From Pseudomonas sp. Fl4BN1 (GTDB lineage Bacteria > Pseudomonadota > Gammaproteobacteria > Pseudomonadales > Pseudomonadaceae), in NCBI RefSeq assembly GCF_009908285.1, contig NZ_JAAARM010000009.1, forward strand, positions 1-64,000: a stretch of DNA of 64,000 nucleotides. Direction: 5' to 3'. A program made the translations under genes and the position numbers. Below the pieces are notes generated by a model that saw nothing but the letters and a program-made list of their open reading frames with translations, had not been told where the DNA came from and did no database searches. This document shows, piece by piece, positions 53,702 to 63,016 of this stretch (its first letter is position 1; each line of letters opens with the position of its first letter).

Positions 53702-54768
53702 GGCATCTCTCCTTTGATGGTAATGGGACCCGCCATCTGTTTGCGCGGGCTGAGGCGCCAGCCCAGGGGCAGCCGATCGCGGGCCTGCACCAAGCTGGTT
53801 CGGGCGTGATAATTGACCAGCACCAGGGTCAACAGCAGCGCGGCGCCCCCGGCGTTGTGCGCCACCGCCACCGGCAGTGGCAGATGAAAGAACACATTGC
53901 TCAAGCCCAGGCAGATCTGCGCCGCCAGCGCCACCAGCACCAGCCCGGCCAGGCGAGTCATGCCCGTTTGCCTGAGCTGCCAGGCCAGCCCCAGCAACAC
54001 CAGGGTGACCAGCAGCGCCCCCACTCGATGGGTCATATGGATGGCGGTGCGGGCATCACTGTCCAGTTGCCCACCCAGGTAGTTCGGCCCGATGTGCTGA
54101 GTCAGGTGAAAGCCGTTGGCAAAATCCATGTTCGGCCACCACTGCCCGTGGCAGGTCGGCAGGTCGATACAGGCCACCGCAGCGTAGTTGGAACTCACCC
54201 AGCCTCCCAGGGCGATCTGTCCGATCACCAGTACCAGCCCCGCAGTCGCCCAATATTGCAGGCGGCGCGGCACAATCAACGCAGGCAGCACACCGGACAG
54301 GCGCAAGGTCAGCAGAAACAACAGGCTCAAGGTAGCGAAACCGCCCAGCAGGTGCGCGGTAACCACTTGCGGCCAAAGCTTGAGGGTTACGGTCCACATG
54401 CCGAAGGCTGCCTGGGCGAACACCACGGCCAAGAGCAACAGCGGTAACTTCAGGGGCTGCCCGGGATGCCGGCGATGGGTCCAGGCACGAGCCGCCAGAA
54501 GCACAATCAACAGGCCCAGGGTGCCGGCGAAATAGCGGTGGATCATCTCGTTCCAGCCCTTGTGGGCTTCCACCGGAGCCTCGGGAAAATGCAACTCGGC
54601 GTGGGCCAGCTGGGCTTCGCTCTTGGGCACGCTGATAAAGCCATAGCAACCGGGCCAGTCCGGGCAGCCGAGGCCAGCGTGGGTCAGCCGGGTGTAAGCA
54701 CCGAGCAGCACCACAATCAGGGCCAGCAAGGTGGCAAACAACGCGAGGCGAAATCCAGGTTTGGCCAT
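53689..54768 (-). CDS. ctaA: heme A synthase (COX15/CtaA family)
   Basis: Membrane protein of 359 residues with eight helices in two homologous halves. It oxidises the heme O methyl group to give heme A for the aa3 oxidase. Heme-ligand histidines are seen in [34 protein letters not shown] and [11 protein letters not shown]. Coupled to ctaB by overlap. Confidence 0.93.
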   Translation of the reverse strand: MAKPGFRLALFATLLALIVVLLGAYTRLTHAGLGCPDWPGCYGFISVPKSEAQLAHAELHFPEAPVEAHKGWNEMIHRYFAGTLGLLIVLLAARAWTHRRHPGQPLKLPLLLLAVVFAQAAFGMWTVTLKLWPQVVTAHLLGGFATLSLLFLLTLRLSGVLPALIVPRRLQYWATAGLVLVIGQIALGGWVSSNYAAVACIDLPTCHGQWWPNMDFANGFHLTQHIGPNYLGGQLDSDARTAIHMTHRVGALLVTLVLLGLAWQLRQTGMTRLAGLVLVALAAQICLGLSNVFFHLPLPVAVAHNAGGAALLLTLVLVNYHARTSLVQARDRLPLGWRLSPRKQMAGPITIKGEMPWRL

Positions 54769-54778
54769 GACGAAGTCC

Positions 54779-55357
54779 TTATCCGATGTTCGACAGTTTC
54801 AGCAGATGGCGCAGGTCGTTGAGCAGGTCCTTGCCCTTGACCCGGGCGTCATAGCGCAGCACCAGGTTGCTGTGGGGGTCGACGATCCACAGCTGTGGCG
54901 CATCCTTGTCGTTGGCACTCTTGCTGAAAGCCGCCAGGTCCAGCGGATAGCGTTGCAACTGCGGGTATTCGCGCTGCAGCTTGGCTTCGTACTCGGCGCT
55001 CAGCGGCTGGGCGCTGGCCAAGGCATGGCTGGCCCGGGAGGCATCGCGCCCCAAGGCCACCTGGATCTGCCGCGCCAGGTACACCAACTGCTGACAATCC
55101 ACCGAACAGCCCTTGGGTGCGGTGACCAGGATCTGCCAGCGATCCTCCTCGGACTGCACGCCGATCTCGGCACGGGTCTGCCCGTTGCCGATCATTTCGC
55201 CGTGATAGCTGCGGCTTTCCGGCACCCAGAACTGCAGCTTGTACATGCCGGTGGCCAGGATCATCGGGCCAATGACCATCAGCAGGATGAGGATCAGCTG
55301 CCAGCGACCACGGCGCCGATTGGGCGCTTGGGCATCAGTGATGTTGGGTGGATTCAT
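54779..55357 (-). CDS. membrane-anchored CxxxC protein of the cox locus
   Basis: 192 residues starting after GGAGCGGCC at 55357. One transmembrane helix (about 20-37), then a soluble domain with CSVDC at 84-88 and WIVDPHSNLVLRYD later. The CxxxC and the His-containing strand resemble a Sco/thioredoxin-like copper site, though overall similarity to Sco is low. A conserved unknown at this place in pseudomonads, probably a cytochrome oxidase assembly factor. It overlaps the SURF1 gene by 23 bases. Confidence 0.82.
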   Translation of the reverse strand: MNPPNITDAQAPNRRRGRWQLILILLMVIGPMILATGMYKLQFWVPESRSYHGEMIGNGQTRAEIGVQSEEDRWQILVTAPKGCSVDCQQLVYLARQIQVALGRDASRASHALASAQPLSAEYEAKLQREYPQLQRYPLDLAAFSKSANDKDAPQLWIVDPHSNLVLRYDARVKGKDLLNDLRHLLKLSNIG

Positions 55358-56075
55358 GGCCGCTCCCATGGCGTTTCTCCCGTGTGTTGTGCCAGCCGAA
55401 ATAGAGGTAGAGGGCGAACAGGGCCAGGGCCATGGCGAACCACTGCACCGCATAGGCCTGATGTTTTTCCGGGCCCATGGCGACCACCGGCCATTCGGTC
55501 AGGTAGGCACCAGGACCAGACTCCTGGCGCACTTCATGGTTGAAGCCACTGCGCCCCAGTTCGGCCCATAACGCCTCTGGGGCTACCGCGGTGATTAACC
55601 GTGGCCAGGAAGCGCCGGCCGGGTCGGCATGCAGCTGGAACGCAGTGCCCGGAGAAATGTAAACCCAGGCATCCAGGCTCAGGCTCTGTTCCGGGGTGTT
55701 GAACACCGGTGGCGTGCGCCGGTCGGGCCAGGGCAGCCAGCCGCGATTGACCAGCAACCAACGACCGCTGGCCTGGTCGAGAAAGGGCTGCAGCAGCTCG
55801 ACCCCAACCTTGCCGTCGTGCATGCGGTTATCCAGCAACAGGCTGTGATCCCCATCGAAATGACCATGCAAGCGGACCCGGCGAAAGGCCGGATCCTCGG
55901 CGGCCAACAGCTCGAACAAAGCCACCGGTTCAGCCGCACGGCGTTCGGCATAGCTGCTTAGCAATTGGCGTTTCTGCTCGCCGCGGCCCAGCTGCCAAAA
56001 GCCCAGGGAAACCAGCACCGGCAGCAGCAACAGCACCACCAGGGTCGGCACGACTCCCGGCCGGAAGCCCTTCAT
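55335..56075 (-). CDS. SURF1-family cytochrome oxidase assembly protein
   Basis: 246 residues with an N-terminal and a C-terminal transmembrane helix and a periplasmic domain between them. FWQLGRGEQKRQLL near the N-terminus and LLVNRGWLP in the middle are SURF1 signatures. The family helps insert heme A into subunit I. Part of the assembly operon that runs leftward to senC. Confidence 0.93.
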   Translation of the reverse strand: MKGFRPGVVPTLVVLLLLPVLVSLGFWQLGRGEQKRQLLSSYAERRAAEPVALFELLAAEDPAFRRVRLHGHFDGDHSLLLDNRMHDGKVGVELLQPFLDQASGRWLLVNRGWLPWPDRRTPPVFNTPEQSLSLDAWVYISPGTAFQLHADPAGASWPRLITAVAPEALWAELGRSGFNHEVRQESGPGAYLTEWPVVAMGPEKHQAYAVQWFAMALALFALYLYFGWHNTREKRHGSGHESTQHH

Positions 56076-56145
56076 GGCCTGCCCGCAAAGTTATGAAATC
56101 GACTCGCTACACTGATGTGCATCGCGCTTCCCCCGGAGTCCCACC

Positions 56146-56349
56146 ATGCTCAAAGCAGCCATCGTCCTGACGCTGATTGCCACGGTTATCAGCCTGTTCA
56201 GCGGCCTGTTCTTTCTGGTCAAGGACGACAGTCAATCCAAGCGCCTGCTGACGTCCCTGAGCATTCGTGTATGCCTGGCCGCGATCACCGTCGGCCTTAT
56301 CGCCTGGGGCTTCTTCAGCGGTCAGTTGGTATCCCACGCCCCCTGGTAA
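56146..56349 (+). CDS. DUF2909 twin transmembrane protein
   Basis: 67 residues with two hydrophobic helices separated by a charged loop (VKDDSQSKRLLTSLSIR). A small conserved neighbour of cox genes in Pseudomonas, on the opposite strand from both cox sets. Function unknown. It is divergent from SURF1 and converges on coxC with only 7 bp between stops. Confidence 0.85.
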   Translation: MLKAAIVLTLIATVISLFSGLFFLVKDDSQSKRLLTSLSIRVCLAAITVGLIAWGFFSGQLVSHAPW

Positions 56350-56356
56350 GACTGCC

Positions 56357-57244
56357 TTAGAGCACGTAGACGAAAACGAACAAACCGATCCAGACCACAT
56401 CGACGAAGTGCCAGTACCAACTGGCGGCTTCGAAGCCGAACTGGTGCTCGGCGTCGAAATGCCCACGCATGATGCGCATCAGCATCACGAACAGGATCAA
56501 CGTGCCGATGGTCACGTGGGCACCGTGAAACCCGGTGAGCATGAAGAAGGTCGCGCCGTAGACACCCGACCCCAGCGTCAGACCAAGCTCGTGATAGGCG
56601 TGGATGTACTCTTGAGCCTGAAAGCCGAGAAACCCGCAGCCCAGCAACACGGTCAGCGCCAGCCAGATTTTCAGCGCCCCGCGATGGCCCTTTTTCAACG
56701 CATGGTGGGCAATGGTCACCGTGACGCTGGAGCTCACCAGCAGCACGGTGTTGAGCAGCGGCAGGCCCCAGGGACTGATGGTGCCCTTGGGCGAGGGAAA
56801 GAGTTTCGGATCGGGGTTGTTGAGCAGCGGCCAGACGAACTCGAAGTTCGGCCAGAGCATATGGGCGATGCCTTTGTGGCCTTCGCCTCCCAGCCAGGGT
56901 CCGGACAGATGACGCACGTAGAACAGCGCGCCAAAGAAGGCCATGAAGAACATCACTTCGGAGAAGATGAACCAGCTCATGCCCCAGCGGAACGAGCGAT
57001 CAAGCTGGGCGCTGTAGAGACCGGCACGGCTTTCCTTGATCACCGCGCCGAACCAGCCGAACAGCATGTAGGCCAGCAACAAGCCGCCGACGAAGAAGAT
57101 CAACGGGCCATGGGATTCCGGGCGCGCCGCCTTGAGGTCGTTGAACCAGGTTGCCAGGCCGAACATGGTGACAAACATGCCCACCGTCGCGATGATCGGC
57201 CACTTGCTCTGTGCGGGAACGTAATAGTGCTCATGAGTCGCCAT
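56357..57244 (-). CDS. coxC: cytochrome c oxidase subunit III
   Basis: 295 residues with seven transmembrane helices. Signature segments: FRWGMSWFIFSEVMFFMAFF (the conserved Glu), AHHALKKGHR and GFHGAHVTIGTLIL. It stabilises the catalytic core of the aa3-type oxidase. Last of the structural set coxB-coxA-cox11-coxC. Confidence 0.95.
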   Translation of the reverse strand: MATHEHYYVPAQSKWPIIATVGMFVTMFGLATWFNDLKAARPESHGPLIFFVGGLLLAYMLFGWFGAVIKESRAGLYSAQLDRSFRWGMSWFIFSEVMFFMAFFGALFYVRHLSGPWLGGEGHKGIAHMLWPNFEFVWPLLNNPDPKLFPSPKGTISPWGLPLLNTVLLVSSSVTVTIAHHALKKGHRGALKIWLALTVLLGCGFLGFQAQEYIHAYHELGLTLGSGVYGATFFMLTGFHGAHVTIGTLILFVMLMRIMRGHFDAEHQFGFEAASWYWHFVDVVWIGLFVFVYVL

Positions 57245-57279
57245 TTATTGTTCTCCTTAATCGGTCACGCTGGAACCTC

Positions 57280-57837
57280 TTAACCACCCGTCTTGGCGCT
57301 GACCGCCACCGGTGGATGACGCGCGGTGATATCGAACAGCGTGTAAGCCAGCGTCAGGTGCTTCACATCCTTGGGCATGTCGCGATCGACAATGAAACGC
57401 ACCGGCATCTCGATCTTCTCGCCGGGTTGCAGCACTTGCTGGGTGAAGCAGAAACACTCGGTCTTGTGGAAATACATGGCCGCACTGCTGGGGGAAATGC
57501 TCGGGATCGCCTGGGCGCTCATCGGGTGGTTGCTAGGGTTGCGGGCGACGAAAATCATCTCGTTCACGGCCCCCGGATGGACCACGATGTCATCGGCCTT
57601 GGGGTAGAAATCCCAGACCATGTCGATGGCGTTGGTGGACAGGAACTGCACCCGTATCTGACGCGACACATCCACCTGCTCACCTTGCGCCGAGTACTGC
57701 CCACCGGTCTTGCCATTGATCCCCAGGGCCTTGCACATCACGTCGTAGATCGGCACCAGGGCAAAGCCGAAGACAAACATCGCCACCACCACCAGCAACA
57801 GGCGGGTGACCAGCTTCTTCAACGAAATATCGGCCAT
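57280..57837 (-). CDS. ctaG: cytochrome c oxidase assembly protein CtaG/Cox11
   Basis: 185 residues with one N-terminal transmembrane helix and a periplasmic copper-binding domain. CFCFTQQVL holds the paired cysteines that pass copper to the CuB site of subunit I. It lies between coxA and coxC, separated from coxA by a REP pair. Confidence 0.94.
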   Translation of the reverse strand: MADISLKKLVTRLLLVVVAMFVFGFALVPIYDVMCKALGINGKTGGQYSAQGEQVDVSRQIRVQFLSTNAIDMVWDFYPKADDIVVHPGAVNEMIFVARNPSNHPMSAQAIPSISPSSAAMYFHKTECFCFTQQVLQPGEKIEMPVRFIVDRDMPKDVKHLTLAYTLFDITARHPPVAVSAKTGG

Positions 57838-57855
57838 CTCAAGCCCCTCCCGAAC

Positions 57856-57939
57856 TTGTAGGAGCCGGCTTGCCGGCGAAGCGGGCGACGCCTTCTAGCG
57901 CCTGGCCCGACGCCTTCGCGAGCAAGCTCGCTCCTACAA
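57856..57939. repeat. REP pair inside the cox operon
   Basis: TTGTAGGAGCCGGCTTGCCG at 57856-57875 and its inverse-type partner GCGAGCAAGCTCGCTCCTAC at 57918-57937 form a REPIN-like doublet between coxA and ctaG. Hairpins here could lower or process downstream mRNA. Confidence 0.85.
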
Positions 57940-57948
57940 CACAGATGT

Positions 57949-59544
57949 TCATTTCACTTCCGGCGGCGTGACAAAGGTGTGATACGGCGCCGGTGATGGA
58001 ATGCTCCATTCCAGCCCCTCGGCGCCTTCCCAGGGTTTGGCCGGAGCCGGCTTGCCGCCACGGATGGTCTTGATGACGATGAACAGGAAGAAGATCTGTG
58101 TCGCGCCAAAGGTGAAAGCCCCGATGGACGAAACCATGTTGAAGTCGGCGAACTGCAGGTTGTAATCCGGAATCCGCCGCGGCATGCCCGCCAGCCCGAC
58201 AAAGTGCATGGGGAAGAACGCCATGTTCATGCCGACAAAGGACAGCCAGAAGTGCAGCTTGCCCAAGGTTTCGTCGTACATGTGCCCGGTCCACTTGGGC
58301 AGCCAGTAGTAGGCCGAGGCGAAGATCCCGAAGATCGCTCCAGGCACCAGCACGTAGTGGAAGTGCGCCACCACGAAGTAGGTGTCCTGGTACTGGAAGT
58401 CCGCCGGGGCGATGGCCAGCATCAGCCCGGAGAAACCGCCAATGGTGAACAGGATGACAAAGGCCACGGCGAACAGCATCGGCGTCTCGAAGGTCAGCGA
58501 GCCCTGCCACATGGTGCTCACCCAGTTGAACACCTTGACCCCGGTGGGCACGGCGATCAGCAGGGTGGCGTACATGAAGAACAGTTCGCCCACCAGCGGG
58601 ATGCCCACTACGAACATGTGGTGCGCCCAGACGATGAACGACAGGAAAGCGATGGCCCCGGTGGCATAGACCATCGAGGTGTAGCCGAACAGCGGCTTGC
58701 GGCTGAAGGTCGGGATGATCGAGCTGACCGCGCCGAAGGCCGGCAGGATCATGATGTACACCTCGGGGTGGCCGAAGAACCAGAACACGTGCTGGAACAG
58801 CACCGGGTCACCGCCGCCGGCAGCGCTGAAGAAGCTGGTGCCAAAGTGGATGTCCATCAGCATCATGGTCACGCAGCCGGCCAGTACCGGCATCACCGCA
58901 ATCAGCAGGAACGCGGTGATCAGCCAGGTCCAGACAAACAGCGGCATCTTCATCAGGGTCATGCCCGGGGCACGCAGGTTGAGGATGGTGGCGATTACGT
59001 TGATCGCTCCCATGATCGAACTGATGCCCATCAGGTGGATGGCGAAGATGAAGAACGTCACGCTTTCCGGCGCATAGGTGGTGGACAGCGGGGCGTAGAA
59101 GGTCCAGCCGAAGTTCGGCCCGCCACCGGGCATGAACAGGGTCGAGACCAGCAGCAGGAAGGCCGCCGGCAGCAGCCAGAAGCTGAAGTTGTTCATCCGT
59201 GGCAGGGCCATGTCCGGCGCGCCGATCATCAGCGGGATCATCCAGTTGGCCAGGCCGACGAAAGCCGGCATCACCGCACCGAAGACCATCACCAGGCCGT
59301 GCATGGTAGTCATCTGGTTGAAGAACGCCGGCTCGACGATCTGCAACCCGGGCTGGAACAACTCGGCGCGGATCACCATGGCGAAGGAACCACCCAGGAG
59401 GAACATGCAGAAGCTGAACCACAGGTACAGAGTCCCGATGTCCTTGTGGTTGGTGGTCAGTACCCAGCGCATCAGGCCTTTGGCGGGGCCATGGGCGTGG
59501 TCATCATGGCCGGCTTGGCCGTGGTCATCGATCACAGTACTCAT
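57949..59544 (-). CDS. coxA: cytochrome c oxidase subunit I (aa3)
   Basis: 531 residues with 12 transmembrane helices. It holds heme a and the heme a3-CuB centre. Ligands visible: MHGLVMVF (heme a His), FWFFGHPEVYIMILP (CuB His and the Tyr crosslink), VWAHHMFVVG (CuB His pair) and VAHFHYVLVPG (heme a/a3 His). Reduces oxygen to water and pumps protons. N-terminal His-rich stretch DHGQAGHDDHAHG. Confidence 0.97.
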   Translation of the reverse strand: MSTVIDDHGQAGHDDHAHGPAKGLMRWVLTTNHKDIGTLYLWFSFCMFLLGGSFAMVIRAELFQPGLQIVEPAFFNQMTTMHGLVMVFGAVMPAFVGLANWMIPLMIGAPDMALPRMNNFSFWLLPAAFLLLVSTLFMPGGGPNFGWTFYAPLSTTYAPESVTFFIFAIHLMGISSIMGAINVIATILNLRAPGMTLMKMPLFVWTWLITAFLLIAVMPVLAGCVTMMLMDIHFGTSFFSAAGGGDPVLFQHVFWFFGHPEVYIMILPAFGAVSSIIPTFSRKPLFGYTSMVYATGAIAFLSFIVWAHHMFVVGIPLVGELFFMYATLLIAVPTGVKVFNWVSTMWQGSLTFETPMLFAVAFVILFTIGGFSGLMLAIAPADFQYQDTYFVVAHFHYVLVPGAIFGIFASAYYWLPKWTGHMYDETLGKLHFWLSFVGMNMAFFPMHFVGLAGMPRRIPDYNLQFADFNMVSSIGAFTFGATQIFFLFIVIKTIRGGKPAPAKPWEGAEGLEWSIPSPAPYHTFVTPPEVK

Positions 59545-59626
59545 GTCCTGTCTCCTGCGAGCGAATGGACTGGATGATCGGCGGCGGCGTGCCGCGACCG
59601 GTTGCGCAAATACCCGAAAGGCCGGC

Positions 59627-60754
59627 TCATTTGCTTTCCGCCTGTTTCAGCGCCAGGACTTCCTTGGGCGTGACCATGTCACCCTTGTTGTTGCCCCAGG
59701 CGTTGCGCTCGTAGGTCACTACCGCAGCAATGTCGACTTCAGACAGCTGCTTGCCGAAGGCCGCCATGGCAGTACCCGGCTTGCCGTGGAACACCAGGCT
59801 CAGGTGAGCCTCCTTGGGGCCGGTGGCAATCTTCGAACCCTTGAGCGCCGGGAACATCGGCGGCAGGCCCTGGCCCTCCGCCTGGTGACAGGCAACGCAG
59901 GTGGTGTGATAGATCTTGTCGCCACGGGCCACCAGTTCGTCGAGGGTCCATTCCTTGCTGGTCAGCTCCTTGAGCTTGGCGGCCTCGGCCTTGCGCTCGC
60001 CCATCCAGGTGTCATAGTCGGCCTGGCTCTTGACCTCGACCACGATCGGCATGAAGCCGTGATCCTTGCCACACAGCTCGGCGCACTGGCCACGGTAGAT
60101 CCCGGGCTGGTCAACCCGCGTCCAGGCTTCGTTGACGAAACCGGGGATGGCATCGCGCTTGACCGCAAAGGCCGGTACCCACCAGGAGTGGATGACATCG
60201 GCGGCGGTCACCAGGAAACGCACCTTGGCGCCCACCGGCAGCACCAGCGGCTGGTCGACTTCCAACAGGTAGTGCTCGCCCTTGGCGGCCTTGTTGTGAA
60301 TCTGCTCGGCGGGGGTCGCCAGGTTGCTGAAGAACTCCACATCCTGGCCCAGGTATTTGTAGTGCCACTTCCACTGGTAGCCGGTGACCTGAATGTCCAC
60401 GTCCGGCTCACTGGTGTCGTACATTTTGATCAGGGTCGCGGTTGCAGGCACTGCCATGGCCACCAGGATCAGGAAAGGGATGATGGTCCAGAGGATTTCC
60501 ACGGTGGTGCTTTCGTGGAACTTGGCCGGGACCTGGCCGGTGGAGCGACGGTGAACGATCATTGACCAGAACATCGCGCCGAAGACGATGACGCCGATCA
60601 CCACACAGATCCAGAAGATGGTCATGTGCAGGTCGAATACCGCGTGGCTTATCTCGGTAGCCCCAGGCGTCATATTCACGGTCCAGGCGGCCTGCGCCTG
60701 GCTGAATATCGACCACAACAGGAGGCCCATCCAGACATGTGGATGTCGCATCAT
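59627..60754 (-). CDS. coxB: cytochrome c oxidase subunit II with fused cytochrome c domain
   Basis: 375 residues. Signal peptide, two transmembrane helices (about 40-110), a CuA domain with GQCAELCGKDHGFMPI (both Cys, His, Met ligands) and an extra C-terminal cytochrome c domain with CVACH near residue 293 (a caa3-type subunit II). It takes electrons from soluble cytochrome c to the core. First gene of the cox operon, with a 370 bp upstream region. Confidence 0.96.
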   Translation of the reverse strand: MMRHPHVWMGLLLWSIFSQAQAAWTVNMTPGATEISHAVFDLHMTIFWICVVIGVIVFGAMFWSMIVHRRSTGQVPAKFHESTTVEILWTIIPFLILVAMAVPATATLIKMYDTSEPDVDIQVTGYQWKWHYKYLGQDVEFFSNLATPAEQIHNKAAKGEHYLLEVDQPLVLPVGAKVRFLVTAADVIHSWWVPAFAVKRDAIPGFVNEAWTRVDQPGIYRGQCAELCGKDHGFMPIVVEVKSQADYDTWMGERKAEAAKLKELTSKEWTLDELVARGDKIYHTTCVACHQAEGQGLPPMFPALKGSKIATGPKEAHLSLVFHGKPGTAMAAFGKQLSEVDIAAVVTYERNAWGNNKGDMVTPKEVLALKQAESK

Positions 60755-61124
60755 TGCGGGTTCCCCTTATCGTTCTTGTTATCCCGCCGGCTTTCACCTG
60801 CGGCAAGGGAGCGGCTGCCTAGACTACGAACTTAAACCGCCGGGCCTTCGCTGCACATGCAGTCGGGCGTCATCAGCTAACTTCATACAAGGGCGAGTAT
60901 AGACAGCGACTCTCACCTCGCAACGCAGGGCGTAAATCAGCTGAAACACTTGCCAGGGAGGTTGCAGGCCACGGTAGGAAAGGAGTCGCAGGCCCGGGAT
61001 GGCAGAACGATATAACCGTGATGACTAAGCATGAAATAATTATGACAAATGCGTCTTAGGCGATTTCGTGAGCGCGCTAACTTATGTCTTCCCTATTCAA
61101 TTGCCCTTGTTCCCTGGAGTTTTC
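60755..61124. other. 370 bp divergent region between coxB and the 61125 gene
   Basis: Should hold the promoters of the cox operon (leftward) and of the hypothetical gene (rightward). The part near 61020-61060 is AT-rich (AAATAATTATGACAAAT). In P. aeruginosa the aa3 operon is activated under starvation (RpoS, RoxSR); no clear binding site was picked out. No ORF worth calling. Confidence 0.4.
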
Positions 61125-61775
61125 ATGAACACCGCCGCCCTGCGCGAGCAGATCCAACTGGCCCAGCAACACGAAGCCAGCACGGGCCTTTTGACCCGTC
61201 AGTTGGAAACGCAACTGCCACACCTGCACCCCGCCATCCTGCTGCCCGAAGTCGACGCCAAGGGCGTCATGACCCGTTTCGTCAGCGCCTACATCAATCA
61301 GGTCCCGGACCTGCTGGACGCCGCCAACGCGGTCGCCCGGGAAGCCGGTATCGAATCGCAGATCAAACCCGTGCTGAAGATCGCCGAACAGTTCTTCCTC
61401 CAGCCTCCGGCCATCATGGAAGGCCACGTCGGCCTCGACAGCCTGCTGGACGAAGCCTACTTGGCACTGCGCCTGGTAGAAGAAGTCAACGACCTGTACA
61501 TCAAGCATTTCGGCCGTCCACTGATCCCCCAGGACATGACGGTCGCCAACCTGATCGCTCACCAATTGATCGGCGAGACCTTCGCCAACCAGCTGGATGA
61601 GGCGGTGCATCACGCGGTCGACGCCATGCTCGACGAAGAAAGCTTCGCCCTGGAGTCAGTGGAAGCCTACCGCGACAAACTCAACAGCCCGGACACCGAG
61701 GCCGCCTGGAAGCGCTGGCCGTGCCTGTCACGCCAGCTAGGCGTGGAACTGGAACTCGACCAGCCCGCCGCCTGA
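61125..61775 (+). CDS. conserved hypothetical protein
   Basis: 216 residues, soluble and mostly helical, acidic, without signal peptide or known motif. CTGGAG precedes the ATG at 61125, which is preferred over an upstream in-frame GTG at 61068. Homologues seem restricted to Pseudomonas near the cox and carbonic anhydrase genes. No function assigned. Confidence 0.8.
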   Translation: MNTAALREQIQLAQQHEASTGLLTRQLETQLPHLHPAILLPEVDAKGVMTRFVSAYINQVPDLLDAANAVAREAGIESQIKPVLKIAEQFFLQPPAIMEGHVGLDSLLDEAYLALRLVEEVNDLYIKHFGRPLIPQDMTVANLIAHQLIGETFANQLDEAVHHAVDAMLDEESFALESVEAYRDKLNSPDTEAAWKRWPCLSRQLGVELELDQPAA

Positions 61776-62038
61776 CTCCCATCCTCGCCAGCAAGGCTCG
61801 AACCGAGTCTTGTGGCGAAGGGACCAAGCCTCCCGCTCCGCATCGCAACCTTCAAGTCAGGCCTCGATTTCAACCTCCAGCAGACACAACTCCAATCCAG
61901 CGGATGGAACTCAAGCGCCTTGCAAAACAGCGTTTCCAACCCCGAGCCTCGATAACCCCAACTCTCCCGACATTTACTCCAGGCGTGGCAAAGCCGGACC
62001 ACGCAAACGGCGGTCCTGGCTATAGCCACACAGGGGAT
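61776..62038. other. 263 bp intergenic stretch with a degraded REP-like unit
   Basis: TGTGGCGAAGGGACCAAGCC near 61811 looks like a decayed copy of the TGTGGCGAGGGAGC-type palindrome. Nothing else recognised between the convergent genes. Confidence 0.35.
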
Positions 62039-62773
62039 TTAGAAGCGCGCTTTGGGCGTCGCCATGGGCACCGGGTGGGTGCCATCGAGCGGCAGGAAGC
62101 AGCCCTTGTCCGCGTCGTAGGCCTTGATCGAACTGGTCTCGATGTCGTAGACCCAGCCATGGATGAACAATTGCCCGTTGGCCATGCGCGAAGCCACGGA
62201 AGGGTGGGTGCGCAGATGCTGCAACTGGGCGATGACGTTCTCCTCGGTCAGCACATGCATGCTCGAGGCTTCATCGGCGCAATCACAGTTCTCGTCAACC
62301 ATGGTCCGGGCCACTTCGGCGTGGCGCAGCCAGGCCTTGACCGTGGGCATCTTCTCCAGGCTTTGCGGGTTGAGTACCGCACGCATGGCGCCGCAGTCCG
62401 AGTGCCCGCAGACGATGATGTGGTGTACCCCGAGGGCCAGCACCGCGTATTCGATCGCCGTCGACACACCGCCGTTCATCTGCCCATAGGGTGGCACCAC
62501 GTTGCCCACGTTACGGGTCACGAACAGGTCGCCGGGGGAGCTTTGGGTGATCAGCTCGGGAACGATGCGCGAATCCGCGCAAGCGATGAACATCGCCCGC
62601 GGCCGCTGGGCAGTGGCGAGCTTCTTGAACAATTCTTCCTGCTGCGGGAAGACTTCATGATGAAAATGCAAAAAGCCGTCAACGATATGCTGCAACGCTG
62701 CATCGGCAGTTTCGGCAACCTCGGTGGGTGCGGGAGCCGACGCAGCCAACGGCTGTTTATCCTTATCACTCAT
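62039..62773 (-). CDS. beta-class carbonic anhydrase
   Basis: 244 residues. Zinc ligands Cys65, His124 and Cys127 (CADSRIVP and CGHSDCGAM), with the Asp67-Arg69 dyad intact. It interconverts CO2 and bicarbonate in the cytoplasm. Homologous to the psCA1 type of P. aeruginosa. It has a ~28-residue N-terminal extension before the usual fold. Confidence 0.95.
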   Translation of the reverse strand: MSDKDKQPLAASAPAPTEVAETADAALQHIVDGFLHFHHEVFPQQEELFKKLATAQRPRAMFIACADSRIVPELITQSSPGDLFVTRNVGNVVPPYGQMNGGVSTAIEYAVLALGVHHIIVCGHSDCGAMRAVLNPQSLEKMPTVKAWLRHAEVARTMVDENCDCADEASSMHVLTEENVIAQLQHLRTHPSVASRMANGQLFIHGWVYDIETSSIKAYDADKGCFLPLDGTHPVPMATPKARF

Positions 62774-63016
62774 GATTCATGCCTCTCTGTCGGATTGGGT
62801 GAATTTTCCAGAATTATCCGGCACGACGCCAGCAATCGATTAAAAAATAACCGAGCCGCCGACCGAGACCCATCAGTCACAGGATGGACAAGGTCACGGT
62901 AAAAACTTAACTAAAACTGAATGGAGCGCTCTAGAACGCCACTATGGGCGATGGCAAAAGGTGACCCGCGTACCTCGGCCAGCGGCGCCCACTCCTCAAC
63001 GATAGGCCAATGCCAC

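Noticed and set aside
58204..59577. 457-codon open frame antisense to coxA
   Set aside because: Pure antisense frame of a highly conserved cox gene; His/Gln/Gly-rich translation with no family features. Caused by GC-rich codon usage.
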